Shown piece after piece: positions 1-8,152 of a stretch of DNA of 64,000 bases. Position 1 is the stretch's first letter, and each line of letters starts with the position of its first letter. The stretch is from assembly GCF_000374545.1 (NCBI RefSeq), contig NZ_KB894596.1, positions 1 to 64,000 of the forward strand. The letters run 5' to 3'. The notes under the pieces were generated by a model. The model ran no database searches and was not told where the DNA came from. It saw only the letters and a list, made by a program, of their open reading frames with translations. The stretch is from Anaeromusa acidaminophila DSM 3853. Its GTDB lineage: Bacteria > Bacillota > Negativicutes > Anaeromusales > Anaeromusaceae. The translations under genes and the position numbers were made by a program.

Positions 1-2
1 CT

Positions 3-257
3 AGAATGAAAAACGCGGGTCTTCAACGCTCCATGTCAAAGAAGGGGTGCTCTCCAGACAACTCTGCTTGTGAAGGTCTGTTTGGACGTTTGAAAAATGA
101 AATGTTCTATAATCGTAACTGGTCCGGTGTAAGCATTCATCAGTTTATCGAAATCCTTAACAACTACTTAATCTGGTACAATGAAACAAGGATTAAAACG
201 TCACTGGGAAATAGAAGTCCATTGGAGTACCGACGAAGTCTTGGATTGGTTGCTTAG
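3..257 (+). CDS. IS3-family transposase OrfB, C-terminal part (5' end outside window)
   Basis: The reading frame is open from the first bases, so the gene begins before the window. About 85 residues remain. They match the end of an IS3/IS150-group integrase core: the motif DNSACEGLFGRLKNE carries the last catalytic Glu of the DDE triad, followed by the typical WYNETRIKTSLG and SPLEYR tail. It would encode the strand-transfer half of a two-frame transposase. The bases after the stop (258-285, GTGTCCAAGATATCGTCC onward) resemble an IS150-type terminal repeat, so the element may end there, just before an IS256 copy. Whether the full element is intact cannot be judged. Confidence 0.8.
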   Translation, partial: RMKNAGLQRSMSKKGCSPDNSACEGLFGRLKNEMFYNRNWSGVSIHQFIEILNNYLIWYNETRIKTSLGNRSPLEYRRSLGLVA

Positions 258-297
258 GGTGTCCAAGATATCGTCCGCACCCCCTAAGGTAGAATAA

Positions 298-1606
298 GTT
301 TCGCAAATTGGAAAAAGAAAAAGGACATGAAAGCAGCTCGATGGAAGAATAAAGTTACCACACCCATTCATCGAAAGGAGCTGCAAACATGTCTAATAAA
401 ATTATACAGTTGAACGAGGATGCCATCAAGGGAGAACTAAAGGAATTGGTTCGTAACAGCGTGGAAGAAACGCTGAACAATCTCTTAGATCAAGAAGCAA
501 AAGAGCTAACGCAAGCGGCGAAATATGAACGAACCCAAGTCCGCCAAGGGTATCGATCCGGTCATTACAGCCGAAATCTAACAACGACCTCTGGTGATGT
601 AACCTTAAAAGTACCCAAATTAAAGGGCGTTCCCTTTGAAACTGCCATTATTGAGCGATACCGCCGCCGCGAAAGTTCAGTAGAAGAGGCGTTAATCGAA
701 ATGTATCTAGCTGGCGTTTCCGTCCGCCGGATTGAAGATATTACCGAAGCCTTATGGGGCAGCAAAGTCTCGCCGTCTACCATCAGCGAATTGAATAAGA
801 AAGCCTACGTGCACATTGAGGAGTGGCGAAATCGCCCGTTACATGGCGGACGATATCCGTATGTGTATGTAGACGGCATTTATTTGCGCCGCAACTGGGG
901 CGGAGAATATGAAAACATCAGCATTCTTGTTGCTATCGGCGTAAATGAAGATGGCTACCGCGAGGTTTTGGGAGCTTCTGAAGGTATGAAAGAAGACACA
1001 GCTAGTTGGATGGAATTCTTCAAATGGCTCAAAGGTCGGGGACTAGATGGAGTTAAACTTATCATAGGAGATAAATGCTTAGGTATGCTTGGGGCGGCAA
1101 ACGAGGTGTTCCCTGACGCCAAATACCAACGTTGTACAGTTCATTTTTACCGAAACGTATTCTCCGTAGTGCCTCGCTCAAAAGGAAAATTAGTAGCCAA
1201 AATGCTTAAAGCCATTCATGCTCAAGAAAACAAAGAAGCCGCTCGAGAAAAAGCAAAACAAGTGGCGCAAACGCTCCGCGAAATGAAGTTGAAAGAAGCG
1301 GCTGCTAAAGTGGAAGCCAGCATAGAAGAAACACTGACCTATATGGGCTTTCCCTCAGAACATTGGATAAAAATCCGTACCAACAATGTGATCGAGCGCC
1401 TAAACCGAGAAATTCGAAGGCGAACAAGAGTCGTCGGAACCTTTCCAGACGGCAATTCGGCATTGATGCTTGTTTGCGCTCGTCTTCGCCATGTTGCCGG
1501 AACCCAATGGGGCAGTAAAAAATATATGAGCATGAAGCATTTTGAGCCATCTTACTCAGAAGAGTAACTCGGTTTCCCTAGAGCTGCAAAAACGAATTTG
1601 CGAAAC
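298..1606 (+). mobile_element. IS256-family insertion sequence with perfect 12-bp terminal inverted repeats
   Basis: GTTTCGCAAATT at 298-309 and its exact reverse complement at 1595-1606 bracket a full-length IS256-type transposase. The right end continues into GATCTTGACGG, like the TTGAC-containing outer ends of many IS256 members, so the true termini may lie slightly outside these repeats. The 8 bases outside each repeat (TAGAATAA and GATCTTGA) do not match, so no target duplication is seen at these limits. The element sits directly behind an IS3-type transposase end. Confidence 0.75.
389..1567 (+). CDS. IS256-family (mutator-type) transposase
   Basis: This 392-residue DDE transposase catalyses cut-and-paste or copy-out movement of the surrounding element. 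Visible family marks are the YVDGIYL segment (first Asp), IGDKCLGML with the following VFPDAKYQRCTVHFYRN block (second Asp and the C-x2-H motif), and TNNVIERLNREIRRR near the end with the catalytic Glu. The length is normal for the family and no frameshift is seen, so it is probably functional. The start follows GAAAGGAGCTGCAAAC, a strong ribosome binding site. Its right-hand neighbour is a host sigma factor gene. Confidence 0.93.
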   Translation: MSNKIIQLNEDAIKGELKELVRNSVEETLNNLLDQEAKELTQAAKYERTQVRQGYRSGHYSRNLTTTSGDVTLKVPKLKGVPFETAIIERYRRRESSVEEALIEMYLAGVSVRRIEDITEALWGSKVSPSTISELNKKAYVHIEEWRNRPLHGGRYPYVYVDGIYLRRNWGGEYENISILVAIGVNEDGYREVLGASEGMKEDTASWMEFFKWLKGRGLDGVKLIIGDKCLGMLGAANEVFPDAKYQRCTVHFYRNVFSVVPRSKGKLVAKMLKAIHAQENKEAAREKAKQVAQTLREMKLKEAAAKVEASIEETLTYMGFPSEHWIKIRTNNVIERLNREIRRRTRVVGTFPDGNSALMLVCARLRHVAGTQWGSKKYMSMKHFEPSYSEE

Positions 1607-1872
1607 GATCTTGACGGTACCGATTTTTCTATGGTTGGCTTCAATGATTAATGGTGAATTTTAGGTAATTGCTAAAAAATATAGGGGGTTGGCAGGAATT
1701 TGAAAATGAGAATGGTATAGTTAACCGTGAACTCAATATATTGGACAGGTAACATTCAAAGCTCAATGGCAGAAATAAGTATTGCTAGTTGATTACGTAG
1801 TTGATTGTGGAATGCTGCTGCTTTCAGTGAACTAAAATAGAACTTTTATAATCTGTGCCAAGGAGGTGCCTT

Positions 1873-2448
1873 ATGGAGCCGAAAAATCCTGATTTTACCG
1901 CTATATACCAAGAGTTTGCAAAACCAATAGAACGGTATTTGCTTAGGTTTTTGGAGCCTAGAGAAGCTGAAGAAGTTACACAAGAGGTTTTTTTAAAAGT
2001 AAATTCAAGCTTGGCAGACTTTCGGCATGAGGCAAAACTTTCTACGTGGATCTATAAGATTGCTACTAATATGGCGATCGATCGACTAAAAAAGGCTTCT
2101 TATCGCTTTGAGACAAAACAAATTTCGCTGCAAGAATCGGAGCGAAGTGTGCCAATGGAAGCGCAACATGCGAATTCAGTGGAGTCAAATACAATTCATA
2201 AAGAAATGAATCAGTGCATTCGAGGCGTTATTGATAAATTGCCGGAGAACTACCGGATGGTAATCGTATTAAGTGAGTTAGGGGGATTTTCAAATCAAGA
2301 GATTTCCGAGGTGTTGGGATTGAGCGTTGGCGTTGTGAAAACGCATCTTCATCGAGGCAAGACGCGGCTTAAAGAAGAGCTTATAAAGGCCTGTGACTTT
2401 TCTTGGGATGAAAGAAATGAATTTTCCTGTGATCCCAAAAGAGGATGA
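1873..2448 (+). CDS. ECF-type RNA polymerase sigma factor (sigma-70 family)
   Basis: A 191-residue group IV sigma factor. Region 2 spans about residues 10-80 (REAEEVTQEVFLKV and LSTWIYKIATNMAIDRLKK) and region 4 about 115-175 (GGFSNQEISEVLGLSVGVVKTH, a helix-turn-helix that would read the -35 element). The ATG at 1873 is chosen because AAGGAGGTGCCTT lies just before it; the upstream GTG at 1855 would place that ribosome site inside the gene. No anti-sigma gene lies next to it. A terminator separates it from the following AhpD-like and DGC genes, which are plausible but unproven targets. Confidence 0.9.
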   Translation: MEPKNPDFTAIYQEFAKPIERYLLRFLEPREAEEVTQEVFLKVNSSLADFRHEAKLSTWIYKIATNMAIDRLKKASYRFETKQISLQESERSVPMEAQHANSVESNTIHKEMNQCIRGVIDKLPENYRMVIVLSELGGFSNQEISEVLGLSVGVVKTHLHRGKTRLKEELIKACDFSWDERNEFSCDPKRG

Positions 2449-2466
2449 ATTGTTTTCAGTGCTTAT

Positions 2467-2509
2467 AAAATACCGTCTGTCTTATAAAGGCAAGCGGTAT
2501 TTTTTTTGT
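2467..2509 (+). terminator. Rho-independent terminator after the ECF sigma gene
   Basis: A 9-bp perfect stem (AAAATACCG at 2467-2475 with CGGTATTTT at 2495-2503) is followed by a T-run. It separates the sigma factor from the AhpD-like gene. Confidence 0.8.
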
Positions 2510-2566
2510 TCAAGTGTATCTTTTTTGGTCTATTTCTCGTCTATATAAGAAAAGGAGGTGTAATAT

Positions 2567-2836
2567 ATGGCTATTTCTGAACAAGTTCGTTCTTTAATCT
2601 CTATTGGTGTTTCTGTAGGAGTTAATTGCCAGCCTTGTTTGCAGTACCACGTTGCAAAAGCAAAGGAAAACGGAATTGACGAGAGTGACATCCTTGAGGC
2701 GATTGCAGCAGGCAAGGCAGTGCGAAAGGGCGCAGCTTATAAAATGGATGAATATATTAAAGTAATTGCTGGAAAAAGCGCAACAGGAACGGCAGAGCGG
2801 GAATTGCTTGCTAGCCATAGTTGCTGCAAAAGCTAA
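2567..2836 (+). CDS. AhpD-like / carboxymuconolactone decarboxylase-family small protein
   Basis: An 89-residue helical protein with the AhpD-type redox motif NCQPCLQYH (CxxC plus downstream His) near residues 24-32 and the family pattern DILEAIAAGKAVRKGAA. Family members act as thiol-disulfide or peroxidase partners; the Cys pair suggests redox rather than decarboxylase activity. The C-terminus has an extra HSCCKS that could bind metal. The ribosome site GAAAAGGAGGTG precedes the ATG. It leads a tight run of cysteine-rich genes (spacing 31 bp to the DGC protein). The substrate is unknown. Confidence 0.8.
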   Translation: MAISEQVRSLISIGVSVGVNCQPCLQYHVAKAKENGIDESDILEAIAAGKAVRKGAAYKMDEYIKVIAGKSATGTAERELLASHSCCKS

Positions 2837-2867
2837 AGAAACCATTGGATAAGAAAGGGGGATATAG

Positions 2868-3221
2868 ATGTTAGGAGAAGAGAATAATGAGTTGGTTTTG
2901 CTTTTTGCATGCGCGGGAGGCTCTAACGTAGGACAACTGGCAAATGAAGCGGGGAAAGCCTTGACGATGGAAGGCAAAGGAAAGCTATTTTGTTTAGCTG
3001 GAATTGGCGGACAGGTAGAAGGGATTGTAACGGCAGCAAAAGAGGCGAAGCAAGTGATCGCTATTGATGGATGTAGCGTTCGATGTGCAGGAAAAACTCT
3101 TGAAAAAGCCGGAGTTGTGGTCCATCGTCATACTGTGCTGACAGAAGTTGGTTTTGAAAAAAATAGCAACTTATCGGTTAGTGATGAGGAAATTGCAAAG
3201 GCCAAGATGTATATTGAGTAG
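2868..3221 (+). CDS. DGC-domain putative zinc-binding protein (first copy)
   Basis: A 117-residue protein with the cysteine pattern of DGC-domain proteins: FACAGGSNVGQLANEAG at the N-terminus, FCLAGIGG near residue 43, and IDGCSVRCAG (the DGC motif) near residue 67. The family is predicted to bind zinc and its biochemistry is unknown. The start is preceded by GAAAGGGGG. It sits between the AhpD-like gene and a cysteine-rich membrane peptide, so a metal- or thiol-related role is likely but inferred. Confidence 0.78.
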   Translation: MLGEENNELVLLFACAGGSNVGQLANEAGKALTMEGKGKLFCLAGIGGQVEGIVTAAKEAKQVIAIDGCSVRCAGKTLEKAGVVVHRHTVLTEVGFEKNSNLSVSDEEIAKAKMYIE

Positions 3222-3248
3222 TTTGAAGCGAGTAAAGAGGTGAATCGA

Positions 3249-3455
3249 ATGTGGTGGAATTCAGCGAGTTGTCTGAACGGAAGTGAATGGTTGTTTTGTT
3301 TCGCTGTGATGCTGGTGGTCGCAATGTTTTTTATGGGTGTTTGCTTTTTCTTTAGAAAGAGAATGGGTATGCTGTGTTGCTGCGGTTCCAATGCTCGTTC
3401 GCATTGCGGCGGTTTTTCTAAACTAGATACAAAAGACAATGACCAAGGAAAATAG
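3249..3455 (+). CDS. small cysteine-rich single-pass membrane protein, unknown function
   Basis: A 68-residue product. Residues about 12-36 form one strongly hydrophobic segment (LFCFAVMLVVAMFFMGVCFFF), followed by RKR, then a CCC cluster at 43-45 and another Cys at 53. The layout suggests an inner-membrane peptide with a cytosolic Cys cluster able to bind a thiophilic metal or metalloid. The ATG at 3249 fits AAGAGG 8 bases upstream; the GTG at 3240 overlaps that site. I do not recognise a named family. It lies between two DGC genes and is probably cotranscribed with them. Confidence 0.6.
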   Translation: MWWNSASCLNGSEWLFCFAVMLVVAMFFMGVCFFFRKRMGMLCCCGSNARSHCGGFSKLDTKDNDQGK

Positions 3456-3478
3456 TTGGAGCTTAAGGAGGCTGTTGT

Positions 3479-3967
3479 ATGGGCGCTTGCCATGCGGGAA
3501 ATAGCAATGTACGGGTTTGTCCGGAAGGAGCTCGATATGTTGAGAAAAAGATGGAAGGAGAACCCAAGATAGCCATAATGGCCTGTGAGGGAGGCTGCAT
3601 CAAAGGTGAAGTCGCTAGGGTAGCTGCCAATATAGTAGCGTATCAACGAGCCAGAGAAGAAACGATTAGGATTTGTTTAGGAGATGCAATGACAGGGGAG
3701 TCTGGTTTTAGAACTATAATTGAAAGAGCTCCTCGCGTGCTTGTTATTGAAGGCTGCTTCTTGCATTGTGGAACCAAAATGATACAAATGCGTCTTCCAA
3801 GTTTTTCTCCTACCATAGTTGAAGCAACAACTTTGTATGATTTCGACAGAGAAAAATATTTTGAAATACTTGATCTTCCTCGGGAGCAGATTGAAGGTTT
3901 CGCCGTGCAGGTTGCTTCTCATGTTCAAGACGTGCTTGCAGAAAAGAGGCACAGAAGCGATTCTTAA
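3479..3967 (+). CDS. DGC-domain putative zinc-binding protein (second copy)
   Basis: A 162-residue protein related to the gene at 2868 but longer at both ends. Cys positions are conserved in style: GACHAGN, RVCPEGARYVEKK, MACEGGCIKGEVAR, RICLGDAM and the DGC-like IEGCFLHCGTKM. The second half (DFDREKYFEILDLPREQ) may be an added helical region. The ribosome site TTAAGGAGGC precedes the ATG by a normal distance. It is the last gene of the cluster, ended by a strong terminator. The family has no established reaction. Confidence 0.75.
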   Translation: MGACHAGNSNVRVCPEGARYVEKKMEGEPKIAIMACEGGCIKGEVARVAANIVAYQRAREETIRICLGDAMTGESGFRTIIERAPRVLVIEGCFLHCGTKMIQMRLPSFSPTIVEATTLYDFDREKYFEILDLPREQIEGFAVQVASHVQDVLAEKRHRSDS

Positions 3968-3996
3968 GCGCTTTGTAAAGTATACAGTAAAATTAA

Positions 3997-4040
3997 AAAG
4001 CGATCTCTTGCGGCAGTGGGCAAGAGATCGCTTTGCTTTT
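3997..4040 (+). terminator. strong Rho-independent terminator
   Basis: A 15-bp perfect stem (3997-4011 with 4020-4034, core GCGATCTCTTGC) and an 8-nt loop, followed by TTTGCTTTTT. It ends the AhpD-like/DGC cluster and faces the convergent arsM gene. Confidence 0.85.
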
Positions 4041-4132
4041 TATGAGGCTATATGGTGCTAATGAAAAAAGGACACGTCATGCAGTTTGTTGGGAGAATAA
4101 AATTATCGTGGAAGAAATGCTAAACAATAAAC

Positions 4133-4942
4133 TTATTTTGAAGAAGGTTTACTTGCGCGGATAAAAGCGCTTGCAATCGAATTTTCAAGATTTGCTTGTT
4201 CATCTGTAGTTAGTCCTGAATATATATCACTGGCGATTTCGGAAAACTCATAGGTTTGTGTAATTTCAACGTCAACTTTTTCGAAGCCTGCTTTGAGTAG
4301 TTTGTTTTGGTACTCTGAAATTGTCATAGCGCCGGAAATACAACCGGCCCAAGCTAAGAGATTTTTTCTTATCTTCTCGGGTAATTCGCGAAGAATTACA
4401 ATGTCAGAAACGGCAAAACGTCCTTCGGGCTTCAATACTCGGAATGCTTCTTTGAGGACCTTGTCTTTATCGCCAGAAAGATTGATTACACAATTGGATA
4501 TTATTACATCAACCGTGCTGTTTGGGAGGGGGATTTCTTCAATATGACCTTTGAGAAATTCTGCATTTGTAAGACCAGATAACTCTCGGTTCTTTTCTGC
4601 AACTTCCAGCATTTCATCGGTCATATCAAGGCCGTACGCTTTTCCGGTTGGCCCTACTCGTTTAGCAGAAAGTAATACATCGAGACCGGCTCCGCTGCCT
4701 AAATCTAGCACTGTTTCACCTTCATGAAGTTCAGTGAGAGCAGTTGGGTTGCCACATCCAAACGAAGAAGCGAGTATATCTTCGGGCAATTCGCTTACTT
4801 CTAAATGTGAATATAAGTTGCTTGTTATTTGACTTGTACCGCCGGTGCCACCACAACAAGAAGAACTATTGGCGCCGCAGCCAGTTCTGCTTTGAATGGC
4901 CTCTGCATATTTTTTCTTAACCGTTTGCCTGATCTTATTCAT
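4133..4942 (-). CDS. arsM: arsenite S-adenosylmethionine methyltransferase ArsM
   Basis: Cytosolic enzyme that methylates As(III) with SAM. The SAM site is [18 protein letters not shown], then [10 protein letters not shown]. The three conserved arsenic-binding cysteines are visible as [16 protein letters not shown] and [10 protein letters not shown], so activity is expected. The N-terminus also has a Cys-rich [11 protein letters not shown]. The ATG at 4942 is chosen over the longer frame because AAAGGAGGGTCAAGTA precedes it. The start overlaps the 3' end of the marR gene by 8 bases, so both are cotranscribed and probably arsenite-controlled. Confidence 0.92.
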   Translation of the reverse strand: MNKIRQTVKKKYAEAIQSRTGCGANSSSCCGGTGGTSQITSNLYSHLEVSELPEDILASSFGCGNPTALTELHEGETVLDLGSGAGLDVLLSAKRVGPTGKAYGLDMTDEMLEVAEKNRELSGLTNAEFLKGHIEEIPLPNSTVDVIISNCVINLSGDKDKVLKEAFRVLKPEGRFAVSDIVILRELPEKIRKNLLAWAGCISGAMTISEYQNKLLKAGFEKVDVEITQTYEFSEIASDIYSGLTTDEQANLENSIASAFIRASKPSSK

Positions 4943-5435
4943 TACTTGACCCTCCTTTAACTTGTCTAGAGATTGAGTCTTCGATCTTGGTATCAAACAT
5001 GGTGCTTTCCGTAATCGCTTTTAATAAATGCGGGAGAGCTTCATAGACTACGCTTCTAGTTTCGCTAGGAATTGAGTCGATAATTTTCGAGTAATATGCC
5101 TCCAGACTTTCATTGATTGAAGTAAATACGTTACGACCCTTGTCTGTTAATTCGATGGTTACATATCGGCGATCTTCAGGATTTTCCTTTCGATGTACCA
5201 AGTTGCCTTTAACCATGCTCTCAAGAGTGCGACTTACAGTGCTTCGGTCAAGATTCAGCAATTTTGCGCATTCGTTTGCTGCCATTTCTCCAGCGTTGCC
5301 TATTTCAATTAAGGCGTGACATTGTGTAAGTGTGACTCCACAGCAAGAAGTTTCTTTTTTTTGCAGATATCCTTGTTTTCTTAATGACACTCTTATGATG
5401 TCTCTAAGTAACATAGCTCCTTGTTTCGAATCCAT
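4935..5435 (-). CDS. MarR-family regulator, probable arsenic-responsive repressor of arsM
   Basis: A 166-residue winged helix-turn-helix protein. The recognition region is [24 protein letters not shown] and the wing is [19 protein letters not shown]. An unusual [11 protein letters not shown] puts Cys at 31, 32 and 39 just before the DNA-binding domain, a good geometry for three-coordinate As(III). The ribosome site GAAAGGAGC precedes the ATG. It is the first gene of a two-gene operon with arsM, and an imperfect palindrome covers its promoter, suggesting autoregulation. The arsenic-sensing role is inferred from context and cysteines. Confidence 0.85.
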   Translation of the reverse strand: MDSKQGAMLLRDIIRVSLRKQGYLQKKETSCCGVTLTQCHALIEIGNAGEMAANECAKLLNLDRSTVSRTLESMVKGNLVHRKENPEDRRYVTIELTDKGRNVFTSINESLEAYYSKIIDSIPSETRSVVYEALPHLLKAITESTMFDTKIEDSISRQVKGGSSNE

Positions 5436-5468
5436 AGTAAGCTCCTTTCATTAAAACTTGTTAGAATA

Positions 5469-5498
5469 ATTGTAACATGCACTGATTGCAAAATACAA
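5469..5498 (-). promoter_or_regulatory. promoter and candidate operator of marR-arsM
   Basis: On the minus strand TTGTAT (5493-5498) and TACAAT (5469-5474) are spaced 18 bp as -35 and -10. The same stretch is an imperfect 29-bp palindrome, TTGTATTTTGCA-N5-TGCATGTTACAA (9 of 12 arm positions pair), so a bound MarR dimer would block polymerase. Confidence 0.55.
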
Positions 5499-5691
5499 CT
5501 ATATTTATAAAGAGCTTGCAAGCAAAATCTAAATACCTATTCAATACAGAGAATATCTGGATTTGGCGTAAACCTGTTTTGAATTGACAAATCAGAAAAA
5601 AGAAAATATGATTAAAATTGAATATAAGCATACAAAGGGATTAATAAACGTAGCTTTGCATAGGACCTAAACAATAGAGAGGATGCTTTAT

Positions 5692-7281
5692 ATGCTTTTA
5701 GAGGAAAAACTACCCCCAAAGTATGTGTTGCTTCATGGGAATATTATTACCATGGATGATGCTAATTCAAAAGCAGAAGCAGTTGCGATAGATAATGGTC
5801 AAATTGTTTGTGTTGGCTCATTAAGCGATATGAAAAAATTTTTAGAGCAAGGCTGGCCCTATTATGATGTTGGTGGGAAGACCGTTATACCAGGCTTTAT
5901 CGACTGCCATAGTCATTTGGATCTTACGGGAATCATGCAAAGCGGATATCAAGTTGATGAAATCTCAACCATTAGCGAACTGATACTAATGATTCGCCAA
6001 CTTGCGAGTACAATACCGGAGGGGCAAACCATACTTCTTTTTGGCTTGGATGAAACCAAGCTTAAAGAGAGAAGAGTGCCGGGCAAGGATGACCTGGATC
6101 AAGCGTCGATACGGCATCCCATTGTCTTATTGCATTATACTTGGCATCAAACATTTTTAAATTCTACCGCTTTGCAACGATTTCAAATTACGTCAGGGCA
6201 ACTGGGGGCAGTTGCAGATAACGGAGAATTGACTGGGGTTCTAAAAGACCCGGTTGCGTTTGAGGTTAATAGCGCTGTTATTAAGGAAATTCCGGAAGAA
6301 ACAATTGAAAAAGGAATCGTTCAAGTAGTTGAAAAAGCACTACGGCATGGCCTTACAACCATCCATACTATGCAAGGTGCTATGGGATTAGATCAACTAA
6401 CAGAGCTGATGCTTCGTTTGCAAGAAAAGCTACCGATTCATCTTCTCTTTTGGGAGCAATCCAACAATGTTGAACGAGCAATAAAAAATAAGCTTTCGAG
6501 AATTGGTGGTTGTGGCTCTATGCAGGCCGATGGAGAGGTCGGCAGCAATACCGCTGCGGTTTTTGAAAATAGTACAGAGCGAATAGTGCATAGAGGATTG
6601 CTGAATTATTCTCAGGACTACTGGGATAAGTTGATCTTGGAAGCGCATAGAAATCGTTTGCAATTTGCAGCTCATGCCGAAGGAGAAGCAGGAATTGAAG
6701 CGGTACTAAGCGCTTTGGAAAAAGCGCAGAAAGCCTATCAGCGAGCAAATTCCAGACATCGAATTGAGCATATGGAGCTGCCAACATTAGAACAATTAAA
6801 CCGTATGTCTCAAATTGATGTTCTTGCCTCTATGCAACCTGCTTTCGCCAATGTAAAACCGAGTGAATTTAGAAAACTGCTCCGTGAGTATGGGGAGCAA
6901 AGAATGAGGTATTTCAACCCGTTAAAGAGCGTTTGCAGGCTCGGAATTAAGCTGGTAGGAGGCTCTGATAGCCCGGTGACGCCCTATGATCCGTTGTGGG
7001 GCATTCATTGCGCGTTGAATCATCCGGTTAAAGAGGAACGCCTTTCGGTATGGGAAGCGCTACGGATGTTTACTATTTGTGCAGCTTATAGTGGCTTTGA
7101 AGAAAATTTGAAGGGCACCATTGAAGAAGGAAAATTAGCCGACTTAGTAATTCTTTCAGCAAATCCTTTTCAAGTTAAACCAGAGGAATTTTGGCAATCT
7201 GTCAAAGTGACAGCTATATTGGTAAAAGAAAAATTATATCGTGCACAAAGCGATGGCGGCATGGAGCTGACATCAATTTAA
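5692..7281 (+). CDS. YtcJ-like metal-dependent amidohydrolase
   Basis: A 529-residue enzyme of the amidohydrolase superfamily (YtcJ/exoenzyme-regulatory type). Metal-site marks are FIDCHSHLDL (HxH at residues 73/75), AAHAEGEAG, SRHRIEHMELP and GGSDSPVTPYDPLWGI; the C-terminus has the usual TIEEGKLADLVIL. It would hydrolyse a C-N bond of an unknown amide. The ATG at 5692 is preferred because GAGAGG ends 9 bases before it; the ATG at 5683 has no spacing. A TauE/SafE transporter starts 20 bases downstream, so the two probably form an operon. Confidence 0.85.
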   Translation: MLLEEKLPPKYVLLHGNIITMDDANSKAEAVAIDNGQIVCVGSLSDMKKFLEQGWPYYDVGGKTVIPGFIDCHSHLDLTGIMQSGYQVDEISTISELILMIRQLASTIPEGQTILLFGLDETKLKERRVPGKDDLDQASIRHPIVLLHYTWHQTFLNSTALQRFQITSGQLGAVADNGELTGVLKDPVAFEVNSAVIKEIPEETIEKGIVQVVEKALRHGLTTIHTMQGAMGLDQLTELMLRLQEKLPIHLLFWEQSNNVERAIKNKLSRIGGCGSMQADGEVGSNTAAVFENSTERIVHRGLLNYSQDYWDKLILEAHRNRLQFAAHAEGEAGIEAVLSALEKAQKAYQRANSRHRIEHMELPTLEQLNRMSQIDVLASMQPAFANVKPSEFRKLLREYGEQRMRYFNPLKSVCRLGIKLVGGSDSPVTPYDPLWGIHCALNHPVKEERLSVWEALRMFTICAAYSGFEENLKGTIEEGKLADLVILSANPFQVKPEEFWQSVKVTAILVKEKLYRAQSDGGMELTSI

Positions 7282-7301
7282 CGTTGAGAGGATGTGAAAT
7301 T

Positions 7302-8033
7302 ATGGAAGTTATAGTTGCCGGCTTGTTTGTGTTGGCAATTCTTTCTGGTATGTTGGGACTAGGCGTTGCTTTTGCAGCAGTACCTTTTTTGAGCTTTTTC
7401 ATGCAAGACTTGGTGCATCAAGTTCAACCGATCAGCCTGTTGTTAAATGGTGTAACGGCGTTGTTTGCAGTTGCCGGTTTTGCGAGCAGCGGCTATGTGG
7501 TGTGGAAAAAAGCATTTACACTGGCTCTTGTGACAACGTTGTTTGCTCCAGTTGGGTCATGGCTGGTTCAGTTTGTGCCACAAAGCTATATTTGGTATAT
7601 ATACTTGGCTGCGGTATCTTTCTTGGTGTATCGACTGTTTCGGAAGGCGCAAGCCGCAACGGAAAAAGAGAATTTTAAGTTAGTATTGATACTGGCAGTT
7701 CCTATTTCTATACTAAGCGGATTTTTAGGTGTTGGCCCTGGATTTTTGCTAATGCCGACGCTCATCCTATTAGGATTTCAAGCGAAGCAAGCGGCGGGAA
7801 TCAATGCGTTTGCAGTTACACCGCCTTCATTTTCTGCACTAATCCCGCATTGGCAAACCGCGCAATTTGACGTAGAGCTCGTAACGTATTTGGTTATTGC
7901 AGGAGCGGTTGGCTCTTTTATTGGCGCAAAGGTTACCAGTGTTTTCTTACCTAGTGATCGGTTGAAACAGCTTTTCGGTATCCTGATTATCGTAATGACT
8001 GGGTATAAAGTGTATCGCTTTATTTGTGGGTGA
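7302..8033 (+). CDS. TauE/SafE-family membrane transporter (first copy)
   Basis: A 243-residue integral membrane protein with about seven to eight hydrophobic segments and the two-repeat layout of the family: SGMLGLGVAFAAVPF near the N-terminus and SGFLGVGPGFLLMPTLILLG in the second half. Relatives export sulfite, sulfoacetate or other organic anions. ATG 7302 is chosen because GAGAGGATG lies just upstream; an earlier in-frame start would lie inside the amidohydrolase gene. Its substrate may be a product of the upstream amidohydrolase (inference). Confidence 0.85.
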   Translation: MEVIVAGLFVLAILSGMLGLGVAFAAVPFLSFFMQDLVHQVQPISLLLNGVTALFAVAGFASSGYVVWKKAFTLALVTTLFAPVGSWLVQFVPQSYIWYIYLAAVSFLVYRLFRKAQAATEKENFKLVLILAVPISILSGFLGVGPGFLLMPTLILLGFQAKQAAGINAFAVTPPSFSALIPHWQTAQFDVELVTYLVIAGAVGSFIGAKVTSVFLPSDRLKQLFGILIIVMTGYKVYRFICG

Positions 8034-8083
8034 GGTGGTCTGAACGCTCTATAGTATTGAGCCATAGAATGGTGAAAATGCTA

Positions 8084-8112
8084 TTGACAAAGGCCATAAG
8101 GAACAGTACCAT
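8084..8112 (+). promoter_or_regulatory. promoter of arsRDA
   Basis: Consensus TTGACA (8084-8089), a 17-bp spacer and TACCAT (8107-8112). Just downstream TATTC-N8-GAATA (about 8119-8136) is a short inverted repeat that could be the ArsR operator. Confidence 0.6.
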
Positions 8113-8152
8113 ATGATTGTATTCGGTTTTGTGAATATAAAAGGAGGTTCAA

